Of a DNA stretch of 64,000 nucleotides, positions 45,453-52,938 are shown piece after piece (the stretch's first letter is position 1; each line of letters begins with the position of its first letter). Source of the DNA: Mycolicibacterium sp. (GTDB taxonomy: Bacteria > Actinomycetota > Actinomycetes > Mycobacteriales > Mycobacteriaceae); assembly GCF_016462545.1 (NCBI RefSeq), contig NZ_JAEMTA010000006.1, positions 1 to 64,000 of the forward strand, read 5' to 3'. The notes under the pieces were generated by a model. That model did not search any database. It saw only the letters and a list, made by a program, of their open reading frames with translations, and was not told the origin of the DNA. A program made the position numbers and the translations under genes.

Positions 45453-46653
45453 GCAGCAGGCAGCCCGCGATCGGGCCGCCGCCCGCCGCGACCACCGCCG
45501 TCTCCGGCCGGCGCCGAAGCTGCCGTTCGCCCGCCTCACCGCGCAACTGCAGACAGGCCTCGTGCAGTACCCAGTAGCCATGCATACGTCCCGCAGAGAG
45601 TTGGCCGCCGTAGGTGTTGAGCGGCAACTCGCCGTCCAATGCGATCCGTGACGCACCCTCCACGAAGGGGCCCGCTTCGCCGTCGCCACAGATGCCGAGG
45701 GCCTCCAGCCAGGCGATGGTGAGGAAGCTGAATCCGTCGTACAGCTCGGCGACGTCGAGGTCCGCCGGCACCAGGTCGGTCCGCGACCACATCTGCGCGG
45801 CGGCCTCGACCGACGCCATCTTCGGGAAGTCGTCGCGGTGGAACCACCCTCCGGTGCCGTATGCGCCGCCGATGGCCTCGACGTTCACCGGCGTGTTCGG
45901 ACAGTCGGGCGTGTGGTCTCGGTGCGACACGACCACGGCTATCGAACCGTCGACCGGCACGTCGCAGTCGTAGAGCCCGAGCGGAGACGAGATCGGGCGG
46001 GCGCCGAGATAGTCGTCCATGGTGATCGGATCCCGATATGCGGCAAGCGGATTCAGCGCGGCGTTGCGCCTGCTGTTGATGGCCATCCAACCCAGCTGCT
46101 CCTTGGTGGTCCCGTAGAGCTGCATGTGTTTGCGGCAATGCATCGCCACCCAGTTCGACGCCGAGTACGCATGCGCGGCCAGGAGCTCACCGATGTCACC
46201 GTTCGCGCCGATCCGCCGCGGCCGTCCGGGTGACCGGGGCTCGACGGGCGGTGACGTAAGGGCGTTTGGCTCGGGCGGCAACTCCGCCGTGGAGTCGAGC
46301 ATCGAGCCGCCGAGCATCGCTACGGTGCGGTACACCAGGACGTGTCTGGAGCGTCCCTCGGACACGGCGAGGAAGGCCGACATCAAGGGGCTGTACAGCC
46401 CCGAGGTGTCGATCCCGGAGCTGCGGTTCTCGGCAACCAGATCGAGTGCCTTGATGACGTGCTGACGCGGCGTGTCGCCCAGCGTCGCAATGCCGTCGAT
46501 GTCGGCCGGCACCAGCCCGGCATCGGCGATCGCGGCGCGCGCGGCGTCGAGAGTCAGCTGCAGGCCTGGCGTCCCGGTCCGGCGGCCGATGTGCGACATA
46601 CCGATACCGCTGATGATCGCGTCCTTCTCGAAGTGCGACAAGCTCGGCTCCAT
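45442..46653 (-). CDS. Thiolase-fold protein, Ltp2/lipid-transfer-like, possible aldolase
   Basis: A 403-residue thiolase-superfamily protein beginning AIISGIGMSHIGRRTGTPGLQL. Its C-terminal loop is NTYGGQLSAGRMHGYWVLHEA: the catalytic GHPxG of true thiolases is replaced by GxxHG, as in Ltp2-type steroid side-chain aldolases. Those work as a complex with a DUF35 protein, and a DUF35 gene lies divergent 54 nt away. A retro-aldol or thiolytic chain-shortening step is therefore likely; the aldolase reading is inference. Operator site B lies 15 bp before its ATG. Confidence 0.8.
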   Translation of the reverse strand: MEPSLSHFEKDAIISGIGMSHIGRRTGTPGLQLTLDAARAAIADAGLVPADIDGIATLGDTPRQHVIKALDLVAENRSSGIDTSGLYSPLMSAFLAVSEGRSRHVLVYRTVAMLGGSMLDSTAELPPEPNALTSPPVEPRSPGRPRRIGANGDIGELLAAHAYSASNWVAMHCRKHMQLYGTTKEQLGWMAINSRRNAALNPLAAYRDPITMDDYLGARPISSPLGLYDCDVPVDGSIAVVVSHRDHTPDCPNTPVNVEAIGGAYGTGGWFHRDDFPKMASVEAAAQMWSRTDLVPADLDVAELYDGFSFLTIAWLEALGICGDGEAGPFVEGASRIALDGELPLNTYGGQLSAGRMHGYWVLHEACLQLRGEAGERQLRRRPETAVVAAGGGPIAGCLLLTR

Positions 46654-46668
46654 TCGGCGACCCCTCCT

Positions 46669-46686
46669 CTATCGTTGCAAAAATAG
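46669..46686. promoter_or_regulatory. Operator site B: CTATCGTTGCAAAAATAG
   Basis: The best copy of the 18-bp dyad: CTAT-CG-TTGCAA-AA-ATAG has perfect outer arms and a perfectly palindromic TTGCAA centre. It lies in the 54-bp gap between the divergent thiolase-like and DUF35 genes, so close to both starts that binding should block both. Confidence 0.65.
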
Positions 46687-46707
46687 CGGACGGGTAGGTT
46701 GACCATC

Positions 46708-47145
46708 ATGTCAGGTGAGGTTGCCCCGCCGGGGCGGATGATTCCCGAACTCACGGCGGACAATCGGCGGTTCTGGACCGGCGGCGCCGACGGCCGATTG
46801 CACGTTCCGTATTGCGAACGTTGCGCCCGGTGGGTCCTGCCACCCGAGGCGGAGTGTCCGCGCTGCGACGGCGCGCTCGGCGAACGGGCCGTGTCCGGCG
46901 AGGGCACCGTATTCACCTACACCGTGAATCGGCATCCCTTCAATCCGGCGGTGCCGTCGCCCTACGTCGTCGCGATCGTCGAGCTGGCCGAACAGGCGGA
47001 CCTCCGCGTGGCGACCAACATCGTTGACTGCGAACATGATTCGGTGACCATTGGCATGCCCGTCACGGTCCGCTTCGAAGCACAGCCGTCCTCGGGCGAG
47101 ACGGTCTACGTTCCAGTGTTCGCGCCGCTCGGCGCGACGAGCTAA
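46708..47145 (+). CDS. DUF35 zinc-ribbon/OB-fold protein
   Basis: A 145-residue protein with a rubredoxin-like zinc ribbon of two CxxC pairs (YCERCARW and ECPRCDG) followed by an OB fold (GTVFTYTVNRHPFNP, VAIVELAEQADLRVATNIVD). Such proteins are partners of thiolase-like enzymes or hydratases, like ChsH2 with Ltp2 in steroid side-chain breakdown. It is divergent from such a thiolase gene across operator B. ATG 46708 has GTAGG nine bases upstream. It overlaps the converging VOC gene by 4 nt (CTAA). Confidence 0.87.
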   Translation: MSGEVAPPGRMIPELTADNRRFWTGGADGRLHVPYCERCARWVLPPEAECPRCDGALGERAVSGEGTVFTYTVNRHPFNPAVPSPYVVAIVELAEQADLRVATNIVDCEHDSVTIGMPVTVRFEAQPSSGETVYVPVFAPLGATS

Positions 47146-47591
47146 CCGGAGGGCAGCATCGTCACCGGACCGTTGAGCAGTTCCACGGTGACACCGTCGG
47201 GATCGACGACCGTCGCGGTGATACCGCCGGGTGACGGCATCGTCCGCGGTTCGCCGCCGAGGCCGAGATCCGCCAAGCGCGTCAGCACCCCAGGCACGTC
47301 CACGACGAACGACAGCAGGAACACCCCACGATGAGGCAGACCGGAACCCCTTGGCTCCGTGCGAAGTTCGGCATCACCGAGATCGAGCAGCTCGAGAGTG
47401 CCGCCCTGCGGGCTGTCCGGTGTTCCGAGGAACACCGCCCGCACGTGGCTGGTGGGCCGCCCGAGCAGAGGCTCGAGGTCTGCATCCATGGTGAAGTCGG
47501 CCAACACCGTCATGCCGAGGCCGTCACGGTAGAAGCGCAGGGACTGCTCGACGTCGGCAGGACAGAGCCCGGTGTGATGCACCATCGTCAT
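47142..47591 (-). CDS. VOC family protein, second copy
   Basis: A 149-residue VOC protein and clear paralogue of the one at 24330: MVHHTGLCPADVEQSLRFYRDGLGM, HVRAVFLGTPDSPQGGTLELLDLG and VVDPDGVTVELL align along the length. Both half-domains are complete. The reaction is unknown; presence of two copies in the island suggests they act on related intermediates. ATG 47591 was chosen over the longer frame. It is divergent from an SDR gene. Confidence 0.83.
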   Translation of the reverse strand: MTMVHHTGLCPADVEQSLRFYRDGLGMTVLADFTMDADLEPLLGRPTSHVRAVFLGTPDSPQGGTLELLDLGDAELRTEPRGSGLPHRGVFLLSFVVDVPGVLTRLADLGLGGEPRTMPSPGGITATVVDPDGVTVELLNGPVTMLPSG

Positions 47592-47653
47592 GGGGTCAGT
47601 AGACCACGCCCGACTACGAACTCCAATGACCGCCGAGCCTTCAAGGACGCGCC

Positions 47654-48400
47654 GTGAGAACCGCACTGATCACCGGTGGCAGCGGCGGCATCGGGACGGC
47701 ATGCGGTCGCCACCTTGCCCAATTGGGTTATGACGTCGTCCTCGTCGCCCGGCGCGAAGCCGCCCTACGCGCGTCGGCCGAACGAATCGGGGCCCGGTTC
47801 GTGGTCGCCGACGCCAGTGAGCCTGACTCCTTCCGCACCGCCGTCGGCGCGGCCGGGCCCATCGATCTTTTAGTCCACGCCGCGGGCATCCTTGGCGGCA
47901 CGTATGTCCGCAAGCAGACCTTCGCGCAGTGGCGCGACACCATCACCGCCAATCTCGACTCGTGTTTCGTCGTCGCGTCGGAAGCGCTGCCGAACATGTC
48001 TCACGGGTCGAGGTTCGTCTTCGTCTCGTCCTCGTCTGCCCACGAGCCGATGCCGGGCAGGACCGCGTACTCCGCGTCGAAGGCGGGCATGAACGCGTTC
48101 GCGCGTGCCCTCGCTCTCGAGGTGGACCGCGACGGAATCAACGTCCACATCGTCACACCAGGGCCCGTGGAGACCGACATGCTGCAGGACGTCCCCTTCG
48201 AGATGCACGCGATCCGAGCTGCCGACGTCGCCGAAGCCGTCGCCTGGCTGGACACCATCGACGGATCGGTCGACCTACCCGAGATCAGGCTGAACGCGAT
48301 CACCCGCGGACCGTCGGCACGTACGCCCGTCGTACCGGGCGAGGTGGAGCGCAGACGATCGAACCCCCGGACGTCATCCGACACCCCGGGCGGCAAATAG
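47654..48400 (+). CDS. Short-chain dehydrogenase/reductase
   Basis: Classical SDR of 248 residues: cofactor motif LITGGSGGIGTACG, VHAAGILGG, catalytic Ser in FVFVSSSSAHE and YxxxK in AYSASKAGMN, with the PGPVETDM loop after it. An extra 25-residue polar tail rich in Arg, Ser and Pro follows. It probably oxidises a hydroxyacyl or alcohol intermediate. GTG 47654 is the start; the divergent VOC gene begins 62 nt away. Confidence 0.87.
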   Translation: MRTALITGGSGGIGTACGRHLAQLGYDVVLVARREAALRASAERIGARFVVADASEPDSFRTAVGAAGPIDLLVHAAGILGGTYVRKQTFAQWRDTITANLDSCFVVASEALPNMSHGSRFVFVSSSSAHEPMPGRTAYSASKAGMNAFARALALEVDRDGINVHIVTPGPVETDMLQDVPFEMHAIRAADVAEAVAWLDTIDGSVDLPEIRLNAITRGPSARTPVVPGEVERRRSNPRTSSDTPGGK

Positions 48401-48460
48401 TTCATTGACCGGCGACGACCCGTACTGACGGCAGGGCCCCGGCCAAGGGATACTGATGCA

Positions 48461-48847
48461 ATGCCCGACCTCAACGTCCTCGGCGGACCGCTCGATCCCT
48501 GCGGCACCGACCCGCTCACCGGGTTCCATCGTGATGGTTGCTGCTCGACCGGACCCGAGGACGTCGGCCTGCACACCATCTGCGCGGTCGTCACGACCGA
48601 GTTCCTGGAGCACCAGCGCAGCATCGGCAACGACCTGACCACACCGATGCCGCAGTACCGATTTCCCGGCCTGGTTCCCGGCGACCGCTGGTGCGTCACC
48701 GCCGTCAATTGGCTACGGGCGCAACAGGATGGCTACGCGGCCCCAGTGGTCCTGGCCGCTACCCACGAACGCACCCTCGACGTCGTGACACTGGAGATCC
48801 TTCGCGAGCATGCCGTCGACGTACCCGATGACCTTGGCGGGCTGTGA
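48461..48847 (+). CDS. DUF2237 family protein
   Basis: A 128-residue protein of DUF2237: NVLGGPLDPCGTDPLTGFHRDGCCSTGPEDVGLHTICAVVT near the start and FPGLVPGDRWCVTAVNWLRA in the second half. Four of its five Cys lie in the first 42 residues. The family's function is unknown. It follows the SDR gene on the same strand after 60 nt and converges on the Mca-like gene. It may not belong to the catabolic pathway. Confidence 0.85.
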   Translation: MPDLNVLGGPLDPCGTDPLTGFHRDGCCSTGPEDVGLHTICAVVTTEFLEHQRSIGNDLTTPMPQYRFPGLVPGDRWCVTAVNWLRAQQDGYAAPVVLAATHERTLDVVTLEILREHAVDVPDDLGGL

Positions 48848-48861
48848 CCATCCCGGCGTCA

Positions 48862-49725
48862 CTACGGCGCGTCGGTGGCGAAGAAGTCGCGCTCGATCGC
48901 GAAGTCCCCAGAGCGCACGGGAGGATGAACCCGGACGTACTCCTCCACCCGCGCAACGGGTTCGGACGCGTCATCGGCCATCTCGAGCACCTTCAGAAGT
49001 AGCGCGGCATCCGGTTGGCTGGCATGCGCAGCCAAGGCCCCCAGCTTGGCACCCCAGAACGGCGCGACGTCGATGACGGTGGTTACCTCGGCGTCATCGG
49101 TGCCGAGTTCGTCGGGCGGCACCCATGCATCGTCGCCGAAGGCGGCCCGAACGCCGGCCTGCACCGCCCGTAGGCGGCTGAGCGACATCGCAATGTAGTA
49201 GAGCCGCGGAATGCGTCCCCCGCCTTCGCCGTTCGCGGCGACGTTGCGATGGGCTGCGACCACCAGTTCGTGGGTGCGAACGTGGTCGGGATGCCCGGAC
49301 AGCCCGTTGGGCGGATACGTGATCACCACATCCGGCTCATAGAGGCGCACCAGCCGGACCATCTGCGTCACCATGGGCGCGGACGGACGTGCGCTGAAGG
49401 AGTCCGGTTCGCCGGATTCGGGCATTCCCGAATCCGGGTAGCCGAGCTTCACGACGTCGTGGACGCCCAGCACACTCGCCGCAGAGTCCAACTCCGTCGA
49501 CCGGTGTGCGGCAACCCGGTGCGGGTCGTGTCCGTCCTCACCGGGTTTCGCACCGCCCTCGACGGCATCGCCCCTGGCGCCGTCCGTACAGGTCACCAGC
49601 ACGGTGCGACAGCCGGCCGCGGCGTAGCGGGCCAGCGTGCCACCCGTCTGGCTGGACTCGTCGTCGGGATGGGCGTGCACGATCATCAGCACGGGCCTCC
49701 GAAGTGACGCCTGCCGTTCCGTCAT
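48862..49725 (-). CDS. PIG-L family deacetylase, mycothiol S-conjugate amidase-like
   Basis: Zinc-dependent LmbE/PIG-L hydrolase of 287 residues. The zinc motif is VHAHPDDESSQTGGTLARY and the second His motif is GLSGHPDHVRTH. The start, length and HPDDESS context resemble Mca and MshB, which cleave the amide of mycothiol S-conjugates or of the mycothiol precursor. It is probably an extra paralogue. ATG 49725 has CAGGG nine bases upstream; ATG 49731 is also possible. It is divergent from two LLM monooxygenase genes. Confidence 0.85.
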   Translation of the reverse strand: MTERQASLRRPVLMIVHAHPDDESSQTGGTLARYAAAGCRTVLVTCTDGARGDAVEGGAKPGEDGHDPHRVAAHRSTELDSAASVLGVHDVVKLGYPDSGMPESGEPDSFSARPSAPMVTQMVRLVRLYEPDVVITYPPNGLSGHPDHVRTHELVVAAHRNVAANGEGGGRIPRLYYIAMSLSRLRAVQAGVRAAFGDDAWVPPDELGTDDAEVTTVIDVAPFWGAKLGALAAHASQPDAALLLKVLEMADDASEPVARVEEYVRVHPPVRSGDFAIERDFFATDAP

Positions 49726-49915
49726 TGGCATCACCCTGCGCCGATCTCTTCGAATGCGCCAGGCGACGACGGACAATGTCTCGATGACCATCACTGACGT
49801 GCCGAAACGTCGATGGCCGACGATGGTCGTCGACGACCGGTCACACGTCAGCCGATCGACGCGGCAGGAATGAGCCGCAGCAGGTGCAACGTTGACGTGG
49901 TGACCGCGAACGAAA

Positions 49916-51088
49916 GTGAGACAGTCCGTGTCCGGCACCCCCGATCGACTCCACCTCGCCATCGCGCTGGACGGCACGGGATGGCATCCCGCGTCGTGGC
50001 GTGAGCCCGACGCCCGACCCACCGAACTCCTGACGCCGGGGTATTGGACCGATCTGGTTGCGACGGCGGAGCGGGGGCTGCTGGACTTCGCCACCATCGA
50101 AGACGGCCTGACGCTGCAGTCCGACCATCCCCTGCGAGCCGACAATCGGACCGACCGGGTTCGCGGCCGCCTCGACGCCACCCTCATCGCGTCTCGCGTC
50201 GCACCCCGCACCCATCACATCGGCCTGATCCCGACGGTGATCGCCACCCACACCGAGCCGTTCCACGCGTCGAAGGCCATCGCGACCCTCGACTACGTCA
50301 GCTCCGGGCGGGCGGGAATCCGCGTGCAGGTATCGGCGAGTCCCGTCGCGGCAGGCCACTTCGGTCGACGCGACGTCACCCGGCCAGGCGAGGTCGACGA
50401 CCTCCTCGACGAAGCCGCCGACTACGTCGAGGTGGTTCGGCGGCTGTGGGACAGCTGGGAGGATGACGCCGAGATCCGCGACGTCGCGACGGGACGGTTC
50501 ATCGATCGAAGGAAACTGCACTACATCGACTTCGAAGGCACACGCTTCTCGGTGAAGGGTCCGTCCATCACACCGAGGCCACCGCAGGGACAGCCGATCG
50601 TCGCCGTCCTCGGGCACCGACAGTCGGTCTACGAACTCATCGCCGCGAGTGCCGACGTCGGCTTCATCACGCCACACGACGCCCCGGAGACGACGACTCT
50701 CGTCGACACCATCGCCGCGCATCGGGTTGCCGAGGAACCGGTCAAGGTATTCGCCGATCTGGTGGTGTTCCTCGACGACACCGCGGCGGCCGCGAGGACA
50801 CGCCGCGACCGCCTCGATCACGTCTTGGGCCGTGAATACCGCAGCGACGCAGAGATCTTCGTGGGTACGCCGACTCAACTGGCCGACCTGCTGCAGCAGT
50901 GGCAGGCCGCCGGCGCCGACGGCTTCCGCTTGCGCCCCGCCACGCTGCCGCACGATCTGTTGCAGATCACCGAAGGCCTGGTTCCGGAGTTGCAATCGCG
51001 CGGCCTCTTTCGGACCGCCTACTCGGCCGCCATCCTTCGCGAGACGCTCGGCCTGGCGCGGCCGGCCAACCGCTACTCGACCGTCTAG
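49916..51088 (+). CDS. LLM-class flavin-dependent monooxygenase 1
   Basis: A 390-residue TIM-barrel enzyme of the luciferase-like class that uses FMNH2 from a separate reductase. Family signs are GYWTDLVATAERGLLDFATIEDG, RVAPRTHHIGLIPTVIATHTEPF, ATLDYVSSGRAGIRVQVSASP and AADYVEVVRRLWDSW. The style matches the NtaA/SnaA/DszA group, which cleaves C-N or C-S bonds. Start GTG 49916 or GTG 49928. The second LLM gene begins 8 nt after its stop. Confidence 0.85.
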   Translation: MRQSVSGTPDRLHLAIALDGTGWHPASWREPDARPTELLTPGYWTDLVATAERGLLDFATIEDGLTLQSDHPLRADNRTDRVRGRLDATLIASRVAPRTHHIGLIPTVIATHTEPFHASKAIATLDYVSSGRAGIRVQVSASPVAAGHFGRRDVTRPGEVDDLLDEAADYVEVVRRLWDSWEDDAEIRDVATGRFIDRRKLHYIDFEGTRFSVKGPSITPRPPQGQPIVAVLGHRQSVYELIAASADVGFITPHDAPETTTLVDTIAAHRVAEEPVKVFADLVVFLDDTAAAARTRRDRLDHVLGREYRSDAEIFVGTPTQLADLLQQWQAAGADGFRLRPATLPHDLLQITEGLVPELQSRGLFRTAYSAAILRETLGLARPANRYSTV

Positions 51089-51096
51089 GAGTCCTC

Positions 51097-52470
51097 GTGA
51101 CGAAGCCCCTCAAGCAAATTCATCTCGCCGCTCACTTCCCCGGAGTCAACAACACCACGGTGTGGAGCAACCCGGCGTCCGGAAGCCACATCGACTTCGA
51201 CTCGTTCGTGCGCTTCGCCCAGACCGCCGAGCGCGGGAAGTTCGACTTCATGTTCCTCGCCGAGGGACTGCGCCTGCGAGAGCAAGGCGGCGAGATCTAC
51301 GACCTGGACGTCGTCGGGCGTCCGGACACGTTCACCGTGCTGGCCGCCCTGGCCGCGGTGACGGACAAGCTGGGCCTGACCGGCACGATCAACTCGACGT
51401 TCAACGAACCGTACGAGGTCGCCAGGCAGTTCGCCTCGCTGGACCACCTGTCAGAGGGACGCGCGGCGTGGAACGTCGTCACGTCATGGGATGCGTTCAC
51501 GGGCGAGAACTTTCGACGCGTCGGATTCCTGGCCGAAGACCAGCGCTATGCCCGCGCGGAGAGCTTCCTCGACGCTGCGCACACGCTCTTCGATTCGTGG
51601 CGGGGAGACGAAGTCGTCGCCGACAAGGAGAGCGGCGTGTTCCTCTCCGATCCGGATGCGGGTGCCTTCACGTACTCAGACTCCCACTTCGACATCAGCG
51701 GACGATTCAACGTCCCGCGCAGCCCCCAGGGCAGGCCCGTGATCTTCCAGGCGGGCGACTCCGATCACGGGCGCGAATTCGCCGCCGCCGCAGCCGATGC
51801 CATCTTCTCCCGGCACGGAACGCTTGAGGACGGTCAGGCCTTCTACGCCGACGTCAAGGGACGCCTCGCCAAGTACGGACGTCGACACGACCAACTGCTG
51901 ATCCTGCCCGCGGCCACCTTCGTCCTCGGTGACACCGACGCCCAGGCGGCCGAGCTCGCCCACGAGGTCCGCCTGGCGCAGGTCTCACCGCAGACGGCCA
52001 TCAAGTTCCTCGAACAACTGTGGAACCGTGATCTCTCCGACCATGACGCGGACGGACCCCTGCCGTCGGTCGATCCGATCGTCGGCGAGAACACCATCGC
52101 CCGCGGTCGGGCGAGCGTACGGATGTATCGGGATCCGGTCGCGACGGCCAACGAGTGGCGCGCCAGGGCGGTGGCGGAGAACCTGACGTCACGCGAACTC
52201 ATCGTCGAGGTCACCGGTCGCCAGAACTTCGTCGGGTCGGCGACGACGATCGCCGACAGGATCGATCAGCTGGTCCAAGCCGACGCCAGCGACGGGTTCA
52301 TCCTGGTCCCGCACGTGACGCCGGGCGGGCTCGATTCGTTCGTCGACGAGGTGGTCCCCCTGTTGCAGGAGCGCGGCACGTTCCGGTCCGACTACGAGGG
52401 CAGCACCCTGCGCGAGCATCTCGGACTCCCCGACCCGGCACGAACCGCTCACACCGCCTCGAACGTGTGA
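51097..52470 (+). CDS. LLM-class flavin-dependent monooxygenase 2 (NtaA/SnaA/DszA type)
   Basis: A 457-residue FMNH2-dependent monooxygenase with the full NtaA/SnaA/DszA layout: IHLAAHFPGVNNTTVWSNP, FAQTAERGKFDFMFLAEGL, NEPYEVARQFASLDHLSEGRAAWNVVTSW, and SPQGRPVIFQAGDS. It differs clearly from LLM 1, so the two are not a recent duplication. GTG 51097 has AGGAG (51087-51091) overlapping the stop of LLM 1. The pair is divergent from the Mca-like amidase, suggesting joint action on an S- or N-substituted metabolite. Confidence 0.88.
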   Translation: MTKPLKQIHLAAHFPGVNNTTVWSNPASGSHIDFDSFVRFAQTAERGKFDFMFLAEGLRLREQGGEIYDLDVVGRPDTFTVLAALAAVTDKLGLTGTINSTFNEPYEVARQFASLDHLSEGRAAWNVVTSWDAFTGENFRRVGFLAEDQRYARAESFLDAAHTLFDSWRGDEVVADKESGVFLSDPDAGAFTYSDSHFDISGRFNVPRSPQGRPVIFQAGDSDHGREFAAAAADAIFSRHGTLEDGQAFYADVKGRLAKYGRRHDQLLILPAATFVLGDTDAQAAELAHEVRLAQVSPQTAIKFLEQLWNRDLSDHDADGPLPSVDPIVGENTIARGRASVRMYRDPVATANEWRARAVAENLTSRELIVEVTGRQNFVGSATTIADRIDQLVQADASDGFILVPHVTPGGLDSFVDEVVPLLQERGTFRSDYEGSTLREHLGLPDPARTAHTASNV

Positions 52471-52472
52471 GT

Positions 52473-52772
52473 TCACGCCCCCGCGGCGAACATCCGTGTT
52501 CGTTCCCGGGCCGACATGGCACCCCAGACACCGTGAGTCTCGCCCACCGTCAGCGCGTGCTCACGGCAGCGAGCCAGAACCGGGCAGCGACGGCAGATCT
52601 GTTTGGCCCGCTCCTCCCGCGCCCGCAGCCCTGAGCGACCCGCATCCTCGGGGAAGAAGACCTCCGGAGCCGAGCGCCGGCAGCTTCCCGACTCCTGCCA
52701 CGTCCAGTCCTCGATGAGCGGGCGGGGCAGGGCCCGACCGGGGTCGCGTGAGCAGCTCGATGCAGCAGTCAT
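52473..52772 (-). CDS. WhiB-family iron-sulfur regulator, WhiB3-like
   Basis: A 99-residue WhiB protein. The 4Fe-4S ligands are Cys31, Cys60, Cys63 and Cys69 (GSCRR, then ICRRCPVLARCRE), followed by the GVWGAMS turn and a basic end. The WTWQESGSC...FFPEDAGRSG..REERAKQICRRCPV layout is closest to WhiB3, a redox- and sigma-factor-binding regulator, but the protein lacks the WhiB3 Arg-rich tail. ATG 52772 has GGAGGAGG upstream. It is divergent from kup. Confidence 0.9.
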   Translation of the reverse strand: MTAASSCSRDPGRALPRPLIEDWTWQESGSCRRSAPEVFFPEDAGRSGLRAREERAKQICRRCPVLARCREHALTVGETHGVWGAMSARERTRMFAAGA

Positions 52773-52938
52773 GGGGCGCCGCCTCCTCCGTTCGGTCATG
52801 TCGCATCCACACCGTCGCCCATCGATCGGCGGTTGACCAGACATCGACTCGACGTGAACCGAGCTCCCCATCGGCGCTGAAATCAATCCGGCGAGGTTTA
52901 CGATCGACGTCCCCGGTTCCCACAGCAAGGACGTCGCC

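Noticed and set aside
27746..46686. KstR or KstR2 sterol-regulon operators
   Set aside because: The KstR pattern (AAC..GTT core) and the KstR2 AAGCAAG..CTTG pattern do not fit the five dyads, whose centre is TTGYAA with ATAG arms.
52773..52938. K+ (ydaO/c-di-AMP) riboswitch before kup
   Set aside because: The leader is too short and shows none of the conserved ydaO-class blocks.
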